NCBI RefSeq assembly: GCF_030269125.1
Contig: NZ_BSSM01000006.1
Span: 310,001 to 374,000 of the forward strand
From: Streptomyces hygroscopicus subsp. hygroscopicus
Lineage (GTDB): Bacteria > Actinomycetota > Actinomycetes > Streptomycetales > Streptomycetaceae
Direction: 5' to 3'
Length of the DNA: 64,000 nt
The notes below the pieces were generated by a model that was given only the letters and a program-made list of their open reading frames with translations, did not search any database and was not told the origin of the DNA. The stretch's first letter is position 1, and every line of letters starts with the position of its first letter. This document shows positions 9,232 through 17,855 of this stretch, in pieces. The position numbers and the translations under genes are program-made.

Positions 9232-9899
9232 GGCGGTGCGGCTCCCTCTCCCCAGGACAAGAACCCCCTAAGACGATCACCGCGAATCACACAGGTCAAT
9301 CGCCTGTTTTCCAACTGGCTTGAAACAAGACGAAGTTCATGTGGTCTGCCCTCGGGCATGCCCGGAGAACCGGCCACGGGGGAGCGAAATCCTGCCAGTG
9401 CGCCTTCCGGCCAGCAGGCACTCTTGTCTCACCGATCACCGGATGGCAGGCTGACGTTCGCCGATCGGGTGAGCACCTCGTCATGCGGTTCGTCCGGGGT
9501 GATACGGACCGCGGTGCCCATCGGCAGTGTCCGTGCACGTGAGGGGTTTCGCGTGCGCTTTTTCGCAGTCGAACGCAATTGACCGTGAGCTGATTCTGTC
9601 GGGTATGACTCAACGGGGGCGGTCACAGTGCAGTCATTGGGTTTTCGGCAGCTCCGCCTTCGGGTACGAGGCGGCACGATCCGTCGAGCGTGAGTCGACA
9701 GCCATCCGCTGACCTCGGATGCGCGATCGCTCGGCACATTCCCTCCAACTCCTTCCATCAGCGCCTGACGGCTGATTCCGCGTGCGTGGTCACGCGTCGA
9801 AGCGCTCGACGCGACCGCGTGATTCTCCGTGCCGCCAGCCATCTCCCGATTTCCGGGCCGACCGGCCGACCCATTCCATCCGCCCTGCCGAGGAGCGAA
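9232..9899. promoter_or_regulatory. 668-bp divergent control region of the biosynthetic operon
   Basis: No gene is supported here, and the stretch is clearly less GC-rich than its surroundings. On the exporter side there are ACAGG-N7-CCTGT (9291-9307; its left half overlaps a minus-strand TTGACC hexamer) and CTTGAAACAAG (9319-9329), both operator-like. On the operon side a weak promoter candidate is TTGACC (9579-9584), 19 bp, TATGAC (9604-9609). It would give a leader of roughly 290 bases containing a CCGCCT/AGGCGG hairpin (9654-9674). Transcription start and regulator are unknown. Confidence 0.4.
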
Positions 9900-12800
9900 A
9901 TGCCCCAAGAGCGCGGAGCGCGCGACGTGCGTGCCGTAACAGACTTTCTGCTTTCTCGCTTCGTCGAGTTGCTGGACGTTTCCAGGGACGCGGTGGACCG
10001 CTGGGCCCCGATGCACCAGTACGGACTGGACTCGGCCAAGGCGGCCACTCTCGCCGCCTCGTTGTCCGAATTCCTCGGCCGGCCGGTTCCGGTCACCTGG
10101 ATGTGGGAGTACCCGACCGTCGACGAACTGTGCCGGGCACTGGTCGAGGGTCCGCCGCGGGCCGAGGAGGGTGCCGCTCCCGGCAGGGACCGCCGCGGGG
10201 CGCCGTACGAGCCCGTCGCGATCGTGGGCATCGGGTGCCGGTTCCCGGGCGGTCCTGATCCCTCCTCCTTCTGGCGGCTGCTGACCGAGGGCCGCGATGC
10301 CGTCGGGCCGGTGCCGGCCGCGCGGCGCGAACTCCTGGGCGACAGGGTGCGTTGGGGCGGGTTCATCGACGGGATCGACCGCTTCGACCCGCTGTTCTTC
10401 GGCATCTCGCCCCGGGAAGCCGTCCAGATGGACCCGCAGCAACGCCTGGTGCTGGAGCTGGCCTGGGAGGCGTTGGAGGACGCGGGGGTCGCGCCGCTCG
10501 GTCTGGTCGGCAGCGACACGGGGGTGTTCATGGCCTCCTGCTGGGGCGACTACGCGGCGCTCGCGCACTATCGCGGCCCGGACAGCCAGATCACCCCGCA
10601 CACGGCGACCGGCATGCACGACGGCATCATCGCCAACCGCGTCTCCTACGTCCTCGGGCTTCAGGGCCCGAGCATGGCCATCGACGCCGCCTGTGCCGGA
10701 TCGCTGGTCTCCGTGCACCTGGGCTGCCAGTCGATCTGGATGGGCGAGAGCGAGCTGGTGCTGGCCGGTGGCGTGAACCTGAGCTTCGTCTCCGACTACT
10801 ACACCGCCATGGACCAGATGGGCGCGCTCGCCCCGGACGGCCGCTGCAAGACGTTCGACGCCCGCGCCGACGGCTACGTGCGCGGTGAGGGCGCCGGAGT
10901 CGTCGTACTCGCCCCGCTGAGCGTGGCGTTGGAGCGCGAGCTGCCCGTCTACTGCCTGATCAAGGGCAGTTCGGCCAACAACGACGGGCTGAGCAACGGC
11001 ATGACGGCGCCCAATCCCCAGGCGCAGGAGCTGATGCTCCGCACCGCGTACCGCCGGGCCGGCATCGCGCCGTCCCTGGTGGACTACATCGAGTGCCACG
11101 GCTCCGCGACCCCGCTCGGCGACCCGATCGAGGCCAACGCCATCGGCGCGGTCCTGGGCGGCGACCGCCGGACGCCGCTGCGGCTCGGGTCCGTCAAGTC
11201 CAACGTCGGACATCTGGAGGCGGCGGCCGGCATCGTCGGCCTGGTCAAGCTCGCACTGTCGATCCGCAACGGCGTGCTGCCCGCGAGCCTGCACTACGCC
11301 ACCCCGAACCCGCAGATCCTGTTCGACGACTACCACCTCACGGTGCAGGACCGGCTCACCGCGTGGCCGCGCCGGTCCGACGCGCGCCGCGGGGGCGTCA
11401 GTTCCTTCGGCTTCGGCGGCGCGATCTGCCACGTCGCCGTCGAGGAACTGCCGCGTCCCGAAGGAAGGTTGCTGCTGCTGGCCGAGGACTCCCCCGAGGC
11501 ACTGGCGGAACGGGTCCGGGCGCTGCGCGACGAGCACGATCTGCGGGCACTCTGCGGGCGGCGGCCCGGGGCGGGAAGGTTCAGGCTCGCGGCGGCCGCC
11601 CGCGACATGAGCGAACTCCGGTCGCAACTGGACGCCTTCGAAGCCGGTACGACGGCCCCCGGGCTGAGTACCGGGGAGACCAGCGGACACCGGCCGCGGG
11701 TGGCCTTCCTGTTCTCCGGCAACGGGTCCCAATGGGTGGGAATGGGACGGCAGTTGCTCGCCGGAATGCCCGTGTTCCGCCGGTCCATGATGCGCTCGGA
11801 CCGGCGGATGCGGGAACTGCTCGGCTTCTCGCTGGTGGACCAGCTCCTGTCCTCGGACGGGCGCTTGGACGACATGGACGTCTTCCAGCCGCTGCTCTTC
11901 TCCATGCAGGTCGCGCTGGCCGACGCCTGGCGCTCGCTGGGGGTCGAGCCGGACGTGGTCGTGGGACAGAGCGTCGGCGAGTTCGCCGCCTCCCACGTGG
12001 CCGGTGCGCTCGACTTCGAGGACGCCTCCCGGCTTGCCGCCTGCCACGGCCGGCTGCTCCAGCAGCTGGCCGTCGGCCGCGGCGAGGGCATCGTGGTCAC
12101 GACCGGCGCCGACGCCGTCGAGCGGTACCTCACCGGGCAGCTCACGGTCTCCGGCCGCAACGGCCCGGACTCCACACTGGTCACCGGCACTCCGCAGGAG
12201 ATCGACGCACTCGTCCGGCGGCTGACCGAAGAGGGCGTCACCACCCACCGGGTGCGGATGGGCCACGCACCGCACTCGCCGCTGGTCGACCACGTCCTCG
12301 CCCCGCTGCGGGCCGAACTCGCCGGCCTCGGTCCCCGGACGGCGCGCATCCCGATGATCTCGACGGTCACCGGCGAACGCGTCGACGGCACGGAACTCGG
12401 GCCGGACTACTGGGCGGACAACCTCCGCTCCGAGATCCGGATGGTCGACGCCCTGACCAACCTGCGCGACCACGACGTCGACGCCGTGATCGAACTCAGT
12501 CCGCACCCGGTCCTCCTCAAGTCCGTGTCCGAGATCCTGACGGCGGCCACCCTGCCCTCGCTCCGGCGCGGTGCCGACGAGGCCCTGACCCTGCTGGGTT
12601 CGCTCGGCGCGCTGTACGCCGCGGGCCACCCCGTCACGGCGGGCCCCTTCCTCGCCGGTGACCGGGGGCGGCACGTCGCGCCGAGCCGGGGCGGCGGCGC
12701 CGCGGGCGAGGAACGGCTCTGTCTCGTACCGGTCTCCGCGCACTCCGCGGCCGCGCTGGCCGACACCTGCCGCGAGCTGTCCAACCACGTCGAACGCGAC

Positions 12801-15800
12801 CCCGGCCTGCGGGTCCGCGACCTCGCCTATACGCTCGCGACCAGGCGCACCCACCAGAACCACCGGGTGGCGCTGCTCGCCGCCGGCCGGCAGGACGTCC
12901 TGGACGGGCTCGCCCGGCTCGCCGCCGGCCGCCCGCACCCCGACGTCCTCACCGGCACGGTCTTCGGCAACACCGACCGGCGGGTGGCGCTGGTGTTCTC
13001 CGGCGGGGGGACGCACTGGGTCGGCATGGGCCGCGAACTCATGCGCGCGCACCCCGGGTTCCGCACCTGGATGCGGGCCTGCGACACCGCCGTACGCGCG
13101 GCCGGCGGCTGCTCGGTGCTCGAACAGCTCGACGCGCCGGACGGCGAGGCCAGGTTCGAGGAGATGGACTTCCAGCAGCCGGTCCTGTTCGCGTTGCAGG
13201 TCTCCCTGGCGAAGGTCTGGCTCGGGCTCGGCATCCGGCCGGCCGCCGTCGTCGGCCACAGCCTGGGTGAGGTCGCGGCCGCGTGTGTCGCGGGCGCGCT
13301 GTCGCTGGACGACGCCGCCCGTGTCGTCGTGGCGCGGTCGCATCTGCTCGAACGGAAAGCGGCTCCCGGTGCCATGATCTCGGTCGACCTGCCGGAGCGC
13401 GAGCTGCTGCCGTGGCTCGCGCCGTACGCCGGGCACGCGGCCGTGGCGGTGGTCAACAGCCCCACCAGCGCGGCGGTCTCGGGTTCGCCGGACGCGGTCC
13501 GGGCGCTGGAGGCCGATCTGCGGCGGGCCGGGATCTCGACCAGGAACATCCGGGTCGAGCGGCCGGTGCACAGCCCCGGCATGGACCCGTTGATCGAGCC
13601 GCTGCGCGAACTCATCGCCGGCATCACGCCCTCGGCCGGCACCATCGACTTCCACTCCACGGCGCTGGCCGACTCGGTCAACCCGGTCGTGGACGTCGAC
13701 TACTGGGTGCACAACCTGCGCAACCAGGTCCGGTTCGCCCGGACGATCGGTTCGCTGGTCGCGGACGGCGTCGGTACCTTCGTGGAGATCGGCCCGCACG
13801 AGACGTTGCGCGGCGCGGTCGAGGAGATAGCGGTGACCCGTGGGGCACGGGTGCACGCGGTGAACTCCCTGCGGCGCGGCGAGAGCGATCTGCGGTGCCT
13901 GCTGGAGGCGGCCGCCTCGCTGCACGTCAGGGGCATCCCGCTGACCTTCGACGCGTTGTTCGGCGACGACGTCGAGGTGGTGGAGACCCCGCTCGTGCAG
14001 TGGCAGAAGGAGCGCTACTGGCTGGACGCGGCACCGGCGCCCGCTCCCGCGCCTCGCGTCGACGCCGCCCCGGCGCCCGTCGAGGCGGCCGTGGCCGAGC
14101 CGGTGGGTACGACCGCACCGGACAGGTCGGTGGAGGAACTGGTCCTCGGCGAGATCGCCGACGTGCTGGGCGTGCCGGAGGACCGGTTCGACGCGGGGGC
14201 GAGCCTGCGGGACTTCGGTCTCGACTCGATGCTGGCCATCCGCCTGGTCAACCGGGTGCAGTCGCTGTTCGGGCAGCGGGTGTCGCCGGTGGTGTTCCTC
14301 GACGGGCGGACCGTACCGGAACTCGTCGGGCATCTGACCGAGCTGGTCGCGGGTGCGGGCACGGTGGACGGGACGGCGGCGGGCGCGGGGGCGCCCCTCC
14401 CCCCGGGACCCACCGCGTCGGCCCCGGTCGCCCCGGCTCCCCCGGCGCACGCCGACCCGGCGCGGACGCCGTACGTCCGCCCGGGGACACCGGCCGACCC
14501 GACACCCGCGCCCCCTCCCCGGCCCGCCCTGGCCTTCCTCGACGACCTCTCCGACCTGGACGCCGAGGAACTCCTCGACGAACTCGCCGCGCGCGGCCTC
14601 CTCGACCCCACCGACGCCCCGGCCCTCGACCAGCTCCGCGCCGACGGTCTCGGTCTCGAACTGGCGCCGGCGTCGCACGGCCAGGCCTCGCTGTGGTTCA
14701 TGCAGCAGATCGCGCCGGACGCCGTGCCGTACAACTTCATGGTGGCCGCCCGGATCCGGGCCGAGGTCGACGCACAGGCGCTGGACCGCGCCATGACGGC
14801 CGTGATGCGGCGGCATCCCGCGCTGCGCACCGTCTTCGTCGAGGCGGGCGGCAACCCGTACCAGGTCATCCTGGACGAGCCGGAGTACGAGTTCCTCGTC
14901 GTGGACAGCACGCACCTGGACGACGAGCAGGCCCGCGAGGAACTCGCGGTCTACGGTCACCTGCCGATGGACCTGGACAACGGGCCGCTGGTGCGCGTCG
15001 TCCTGATGGAGCGGGGGCCGGCCGACCACTACCTGCTGGTCCTGGTGCACCACATCGCGTCCGACGCGGCGTCGGCCGATGTGATGATCCGCGAACTCCA
15101 GCGGTTCTACGAGGGCGTCGGTCCCGACGACGGCGAACCCGTCGCCCCCTACACCGACTTCGTCGAGTGGGAACGGCAGTGGCTGGCGAGCCCGGCGGCC
15201 GAGGCGGCACTGGACTGGTGGTCGCGGCGCCTCGCCGATCCGCCCGCCCACCTCGACCTGTCCCCCACGGAGCGCCCGCCAGGCGTCACCTACGAGGGCC
15301 GCGACCTCACCTTCCGCTGGAGTCCCGAGGAGACGGTCCGACTGCGGGAGTTCGCCGTGCGTGAGGGGGTGTCGATCAGCACCGTCGTGCTGGCGGGGTT
15401 CTTCGCGACGCTCAACCGCGCGGCCGGCGTCGAGGACTCCGTGCTCGCCACCGCCATCGCCCAGCGCGGCGAACCCGGCCGGGAGTCCGCCGTCGGCTAC
15501 TACCTGAACACGGTGCTGGTACGCGCGAACCCGGCCGGTGACCGGAGCTTCCGGGAACTGCTGCGCGAGGTCCACGCGTTCTCGCTCGGCCTGCTGGAGC
15601 ACATGAACTACCCGCTCGACCTGCTGGCCCAGGCCCTGAAGCCGCCCCGGGCCGAGGGCCGGTCCCCGTGGTTCGACGTCGTGCTCAACTGGCTTTCCTC
15701 GGACGCCTTTCCGCGCTCCGTGAAGCTCTTCCACGGCATCGGCGACACCATCGCCCCCGGCAGCGCGCTGCCGCTGGAGCCGCTGCCCGTGCGCAGGCAC

Positions 15801-16010
15801 CTCGCCAAGTTCGACCTGGAGATCTCGATGGCCGACATCGGCGGCGAAGTCGTCGGCCACGTCCAGTACAAACCGAGCTACCTGGAGAAGCGGACCGTGA
15901 CGGCACTGCTCACGCTCTACCGCACCGTGCTCTTCGACTCGATCGCCCATCCCGACCTGGCACTCGACGACATCGCGCCGGGCGGCCGTCCTGAGGAGAC
16001 GGACCAGTGA
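9900..16010 (+). CDS. lctA: Hybrid PKS/NRPS synthase, ACP-KS-AT-AT-ACP-C (LctA/SalA-like)
   Basis: Encodes 2036 residues; ATG 9900 follows GAGGAG. Domains: ACP1 about 10-85 (GLDSAKA, phosphopantetheine Ser45); KS about 102-525 with intact Cys265, His400 and His438; AT1 about 600-890 (GQSVGE, Ser691, His792); AT2 about 1027-1330 (GHSLGE, Ser1121, His1224) ending in a normal post-AT linker (QWQKERYW); ACP2 about 1405-1480 (GLDSMLA, Ser1443); condensation domain about 1590-2025 with HHIASDA (His1717-His1718, Asp1722, Ala replacing the usual final Gly). There are no reductive domains, so a beta-carbonyl is kept. AT1 has His instead of the carboxylate-binding Arg 25 residues after its Ser, while AT2 has Arg. 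The protein probably makes a short 3-oxoacyl chain and amidates the amino acid on the next protein. The symbol is by analogy with lactacystin genes. Confidence 0.85.
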   Translation: MPQERGARDVRAVTDFLLSRFVELLDVSRDAVDRWAPMHQYGLDSAKAATLAASLSEFLGRPVPVTWMWEYPTVDELCRALVEGPPRAEEGAAPGRDRRGAPYEPVAIVGIGCRFPGGPDPSSFWRLLTEGRDAVGPVPAARRELLGDRVRWGGFIDGIDRFDPLFFGISPREAVQMDPQQRLVLELAWEALEDAGVAPLGLVGSDTGVFMASCWGDYAALAHYRGPDSQITPHTATGMHDGIIANRVSYVLGLQGPSMAIDAACAGSLVSVHLGCQSIWMGESELVLAGGVNLSFVSDYYTAMDQMGALAPDGRCKTFDARADGYVRGEGAGVVVLAPLSVALERELPVYCLIKGSSANNDGLSNGMTAPNPQAQELMLRTAYRRAGIAPSLVDYIECHGSATPLGDPIEANAIGAVLGGDRRTPLRLGSVKSNVGHLEAAAGIVGLVKLALSIRNGVLPASLHYATPNPQILFDDYHLTVQDRLTAWPRRSDARRGGVSSFGFGGAICHVAVEELPRPEGRLLLLAEDSPEALAERVRALRDEHDLRALCGRRPGAGRFRLAAAARDMSELRSQLDAFEAGTTAPGLSTGETSGHRPRVAFLFSGNGSQWVGMGRQLLAGMPVFRRSMMRSDRRMRELLGFSLVDQLLSSDGRLDDMDVFQPLLFSMQVALADAWRSLGVEPDVVVGQSVGEFAASHVAGALDFEDASRLAACHGRLLQQLAVGRGEGIVVTTGADAVERYLTGQLTVSGRNGPDSTLVTGTPQEIDALVRRLTEEGVTTHRVRMGHAPHSPLVDHVLAPLRAELAGLGPRTARIPMISTVTGERVDGTELGPDYWADNLRSEIRMVDALTNLRDHDVDAVIELSPHPVLLKSVSEILTAATLPSLRRGADEALTLLGSLGALYAAGHPVTAGPFLAGDRGRHVAPSRGGGAAGEERLCLVPVSAHSAAALADTCRELSNHVERDPGLRVRDLAYTLATRRTHQNHRVALLAAGRQDVLDGLARLAAGRPHPDVLTGTVFGNTDRRVALVFSGGGTHWVGMGRELMRAHPGFRTWMRACDTAVRAAGGCSVLEQLDAPDGEARFEEMDFQQPVLFALQVSLAKVWLGLGIRPAAVVGHSLGEVAAACVAGALSLDDAARVVVARSHLLERKAAPGAMISVDLPERELLPWLAPYAGHAAVAVVNSPTSAAVSGSPDAVRALEADLRRAGISTRNIRVERPVHSPGMDPLIEPLRELIAGITPSAGTIDFHSTALADSVNPVVDVDYWVHNLRNQVRFARTIGSLVADGVGTFVEIGPHETLRGAVEEIAVTRGARVHAVNSLRRGESDLRCLLEAAASLHVRGIPLTFDALFGDDVEVVETPLVQWQKERYWLDAAPAPAPAPRVDAAPAPVEAAVAEPVGTTAPDRSVEELVLGEIADVLGVPEDRFDAGASLRDFGLDSMLAIRLVNRVQSLFGQRVSPVVFLDGRTVPELVGHLTELVAGAGTVDGTAAGAGAPLPPGPTASAPVAPAPPAHADPARTPYVRPGTPADPTPAPPPRPALAFLDDLSDLDAEELLDELAARGLLDPTDAPALDQLRADGLGLELAPASHGQASLWFMQQIAPDAVPYNFMVAARIRAEVDAQALDRAMTAVMRRHPALRTVFVEAGGNPYQVILDEPEYEFLVVDSTHLDDEQAREELAVYGHLPMDLDNGPLVRVVLMERGPADHYLLVLVHHIASDAASADVMIRELQRFYEGVGPDDGEPVAPYTDFVEWERQWLASPAAEAALDWWSRRLADPPAHLDLSPTERPPGVTYEGRDLTFRWSPEETVRLREFAVREGVSISTVVLAGFFATLNRAAGVEDSVLATAIAQRGEPGRESAVGYYLNTVLVRANPAGDRSFRELLREVHAFSLGLLEHMNYPLDLLAQALKPPRAEGRSPWFDVVLNWLSSDAFPRSVKLFHGIGDTIAPGSALPLEPLPVRRHLAKFDLEISMADIGGEVVGHVQYKPSYLEKRTVTALLTLYRTVLFDSIAHPDLALDDIAPGGRPEETDQ

Positions 16011-17821
16011 CCCAGACCCTGCACACCAGGTTCATCGAACAGGCCGGGAAGAACCCGGACGCCACCGCGATCTACTCCGACGCCGGCGTGCTGACCTACC
16101 GCGAGCTGGACGAGCGGTCCCGGGCGCTGGCCGAACGGCTCGTCGCCGAGGGCGCGGGTCCCGGTGTCCCGGTCGGCGTCTGCGTCGAGCGCACACCCGA
16201 CCTGGTCGTCGGCATCCTGGCCGCCCTGCGCGCCGGTTCCTGCTACGTGCCGCTGGACCCGAGGTACCCGGCCGAGCGGCTGGATCTCATGGTCCGGGAC
16301 AGCGGCACCCGGCTGCTGTTGACCACACCGGCGTCCCGCTCGAACTGCCCCGCGGGACCGACCCTGGTCGTGCTGGACGGCACCGTGACGACCGAGCCCG
16401 GCGAGCGGCCCGTACCCGTCGTACCCGCCGACACCGCCTACGTGATCTACACCTCGGGCACCACCGGGCGCCCCAAGGGCGTGGCGATCCGGCACAGCGG
16501 CTGCGCGGCCATGCTGTCCGCCTGGGACCTGGCGCTCGCCGACCGCGACCTCGGCGGCGTCTGCGCGGCCAGTTCGATCTGCTTCGACATGTCCGTGATG
16601 GAGATCTTCCCCGCGCTGAGCCTGGGCGGCGCCGTCGTGCTCGTGGAGAGCACCGTCCACCTGCCCGAGAGTCCGTACGTGGACAGGGTCACGCTGCTGC
16701 ACGCCATCCCGTCGGTGATGAACGCCCTGCTCGACGCGGGCGGGCTGCCGCCGAACCTGCGCACGGTCGTGTTCGGCGGCGAGCCGCTGCGGCGCGGGCT
16801 GGTCGACCGGGTGTACGCGGAGACCGGCGCCGACCAGGTCTTCAACGCCTACGGCCCCACCGAGGGAACCGTCTTCTGCACGCTGGGACCGGTGCCGAGG
16901 GACGGGACCGGTGAGCCCACGATCGGCGCTCCCGCGGCCGGGGCCCGCCTCTACGTGCTGGACGAGAACCGCGAACCGCTGCCGGCGGGTGTGCCCGGCG
17001 AGCTGTACCTCGGCGGCGCGGGCGTCGCCCACGGCTATCTCAACCGGCCCGAGACCACCGCCGAGCGGTTCGTGCCGGACCCGTTCGTGGACGGCGCGCG
17101 CATGTACCGGACCGGCGATGTCGTCATCCGGACCGACAGTGGTGAACTGGAGTTCGTCGGTCGCACCGACAACCAGGTCAAGGTGCGCGGCCACCGCATC
17201 GAGCTGGAGGAGGTCGAGTCCCGGCTGACCGGCTGCCCCGGGGTCCGGGAGGCCGCCGCCGCCGTCCGGGGCCGCAGGCTCGTCGGCTACGTCGTGGCCG
17301 AGGGCGACGCCCGGGGCGGCGTCCGGACGGACGCCGGGCTCCAGGCGGCCCTCACCGGCAAGCTCGCCGCCGAACTGCCCGAGTACATGGTGCCCCAGGC
17401 GATCGTCCTCCTCGACGAGCTGCCGTCGACGCCCGCCGGAAAACTCGACCGCGCGGCGCTGCCCGAGCCGCCGGCCGCCGGTGCCGGGCCCGTGACGGCC
17501 GCCGGAACGCCGACCGAGGTGGCGCTGTCGGAGATCTGGGGCCAGTTGCTCGGCCTCGAACCGGCGGGCATCGACGTCCGGGCCGCCTTCTACGACCTCG
17601 GCGGCGACTCGCTCCTGCTCGTCCGGCTGGCCCGGCTGATGACCCGGCGCTTCGACCGTCGCGTCCGGGTGCCCGACCTCTTCCGCTTCCGTGACATCCA
17701 CTCCCTCGGCCGCTGGCTCGACGAGGAGGGCGACGCCACCCCCGAGGTGGTCGAGTCGGCCCGCCGCCGCGCCGCCGTCCGCCGCGCCGCGCTGCGCGGC
17801 CGCGCCGCCTCCGGCAACTGA
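16007..17821 (+). CDS. lctB: NRPS adenylation-PCP protein (LctB/SalB-like)
   Basis: Encodes 604 residues; GTG 16007 overlaps the PKS stop codon (GTGA). Adenylation domain about 1-500: A3 YTSGTTGRPKG, A4 FDMSVMEIF, A5 NAYGPTEG, A7 YRTGD, A8 GRTDNQVKVRGHRIELEEVE, A10 PSTPAGKLDR. PCP about 505-575 with LGGDSLLL (Ser535). It activates one amino acid as its adenylate and loads it on its own PCP for the C domain of the previous protein. Aligning by eye to GrsA gives pocket residues D-M-M-H-V-G-A-V-F-(K): the Asp for the alpha-amino group is kept and the pocket is mostly hydrophobic. That suits leucine, as lactacystin would need, but is not a textbook code. No MbtH-like partner is in the window. Confidence 0.85.
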   Translation: MTQTLHTRFIEQAGKNPDATAIYSDAGVLTYRELDERSRALAERLVAEGAGPGVPVGVCVERTPDLVVGILAALRAGSCYVPLDPRYPAERLDLMVRDSGTRLLLTTPASRSNCPAGPTLVVLDGTVTTEPGERPVPVVPADTAYVIYTSGTTGRPKGVAIRHSGCAAMLSAWDLALADRDLGGVCAASSICFDMSVMEIFPALSLGGAVVLVESTVHLPESPYVDRVTLLHAIPSVMNALLDAGGLPPNLRTVVFGGEPLRRGLVDRVYAETGADQVFNAYGPTEGTVFCTLGPVPRDGTGEPTIGAPAAGARLYVLDENREPLPAGVPGELYLGGAGVAHGYLNRPETTAERFVPDPFVDGARMYRTGDVVIRTDSGELEFVGRTDNQVKVRGHRIELEEVESRLTGCPGVREAAAAVRGRRLVGYVVAEGDARGGVRTDAGLQAALTGKLAAELPEYMVPQAIVLLDELPSTPAGKLDRAALPEPPAAGAGPVTAAGTPTEVALSEIWGQLLGLEPAGIDVRAAFYDLGGDSLLLVRLARLMTRRFDRRVRVPDLFRFRDIHSLGRWLDEEGDATPEVVESARRRAAVRRAALRGRAASGN

Positions 17822-17855
17822 GCCACCACACCGACGACTCGATCAGGAGCCCCTC

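Noticed and set aside
9429..15950. A 2173-codon open frame antisense to the PKS gene
   Set aside because: It is the third-position mirror of a highly GC-biased gene: composition is Arg/Gly/Val/Gln/His-rich, no domain is recognisable, and the plus strand has a complete set of catalytic motifs.
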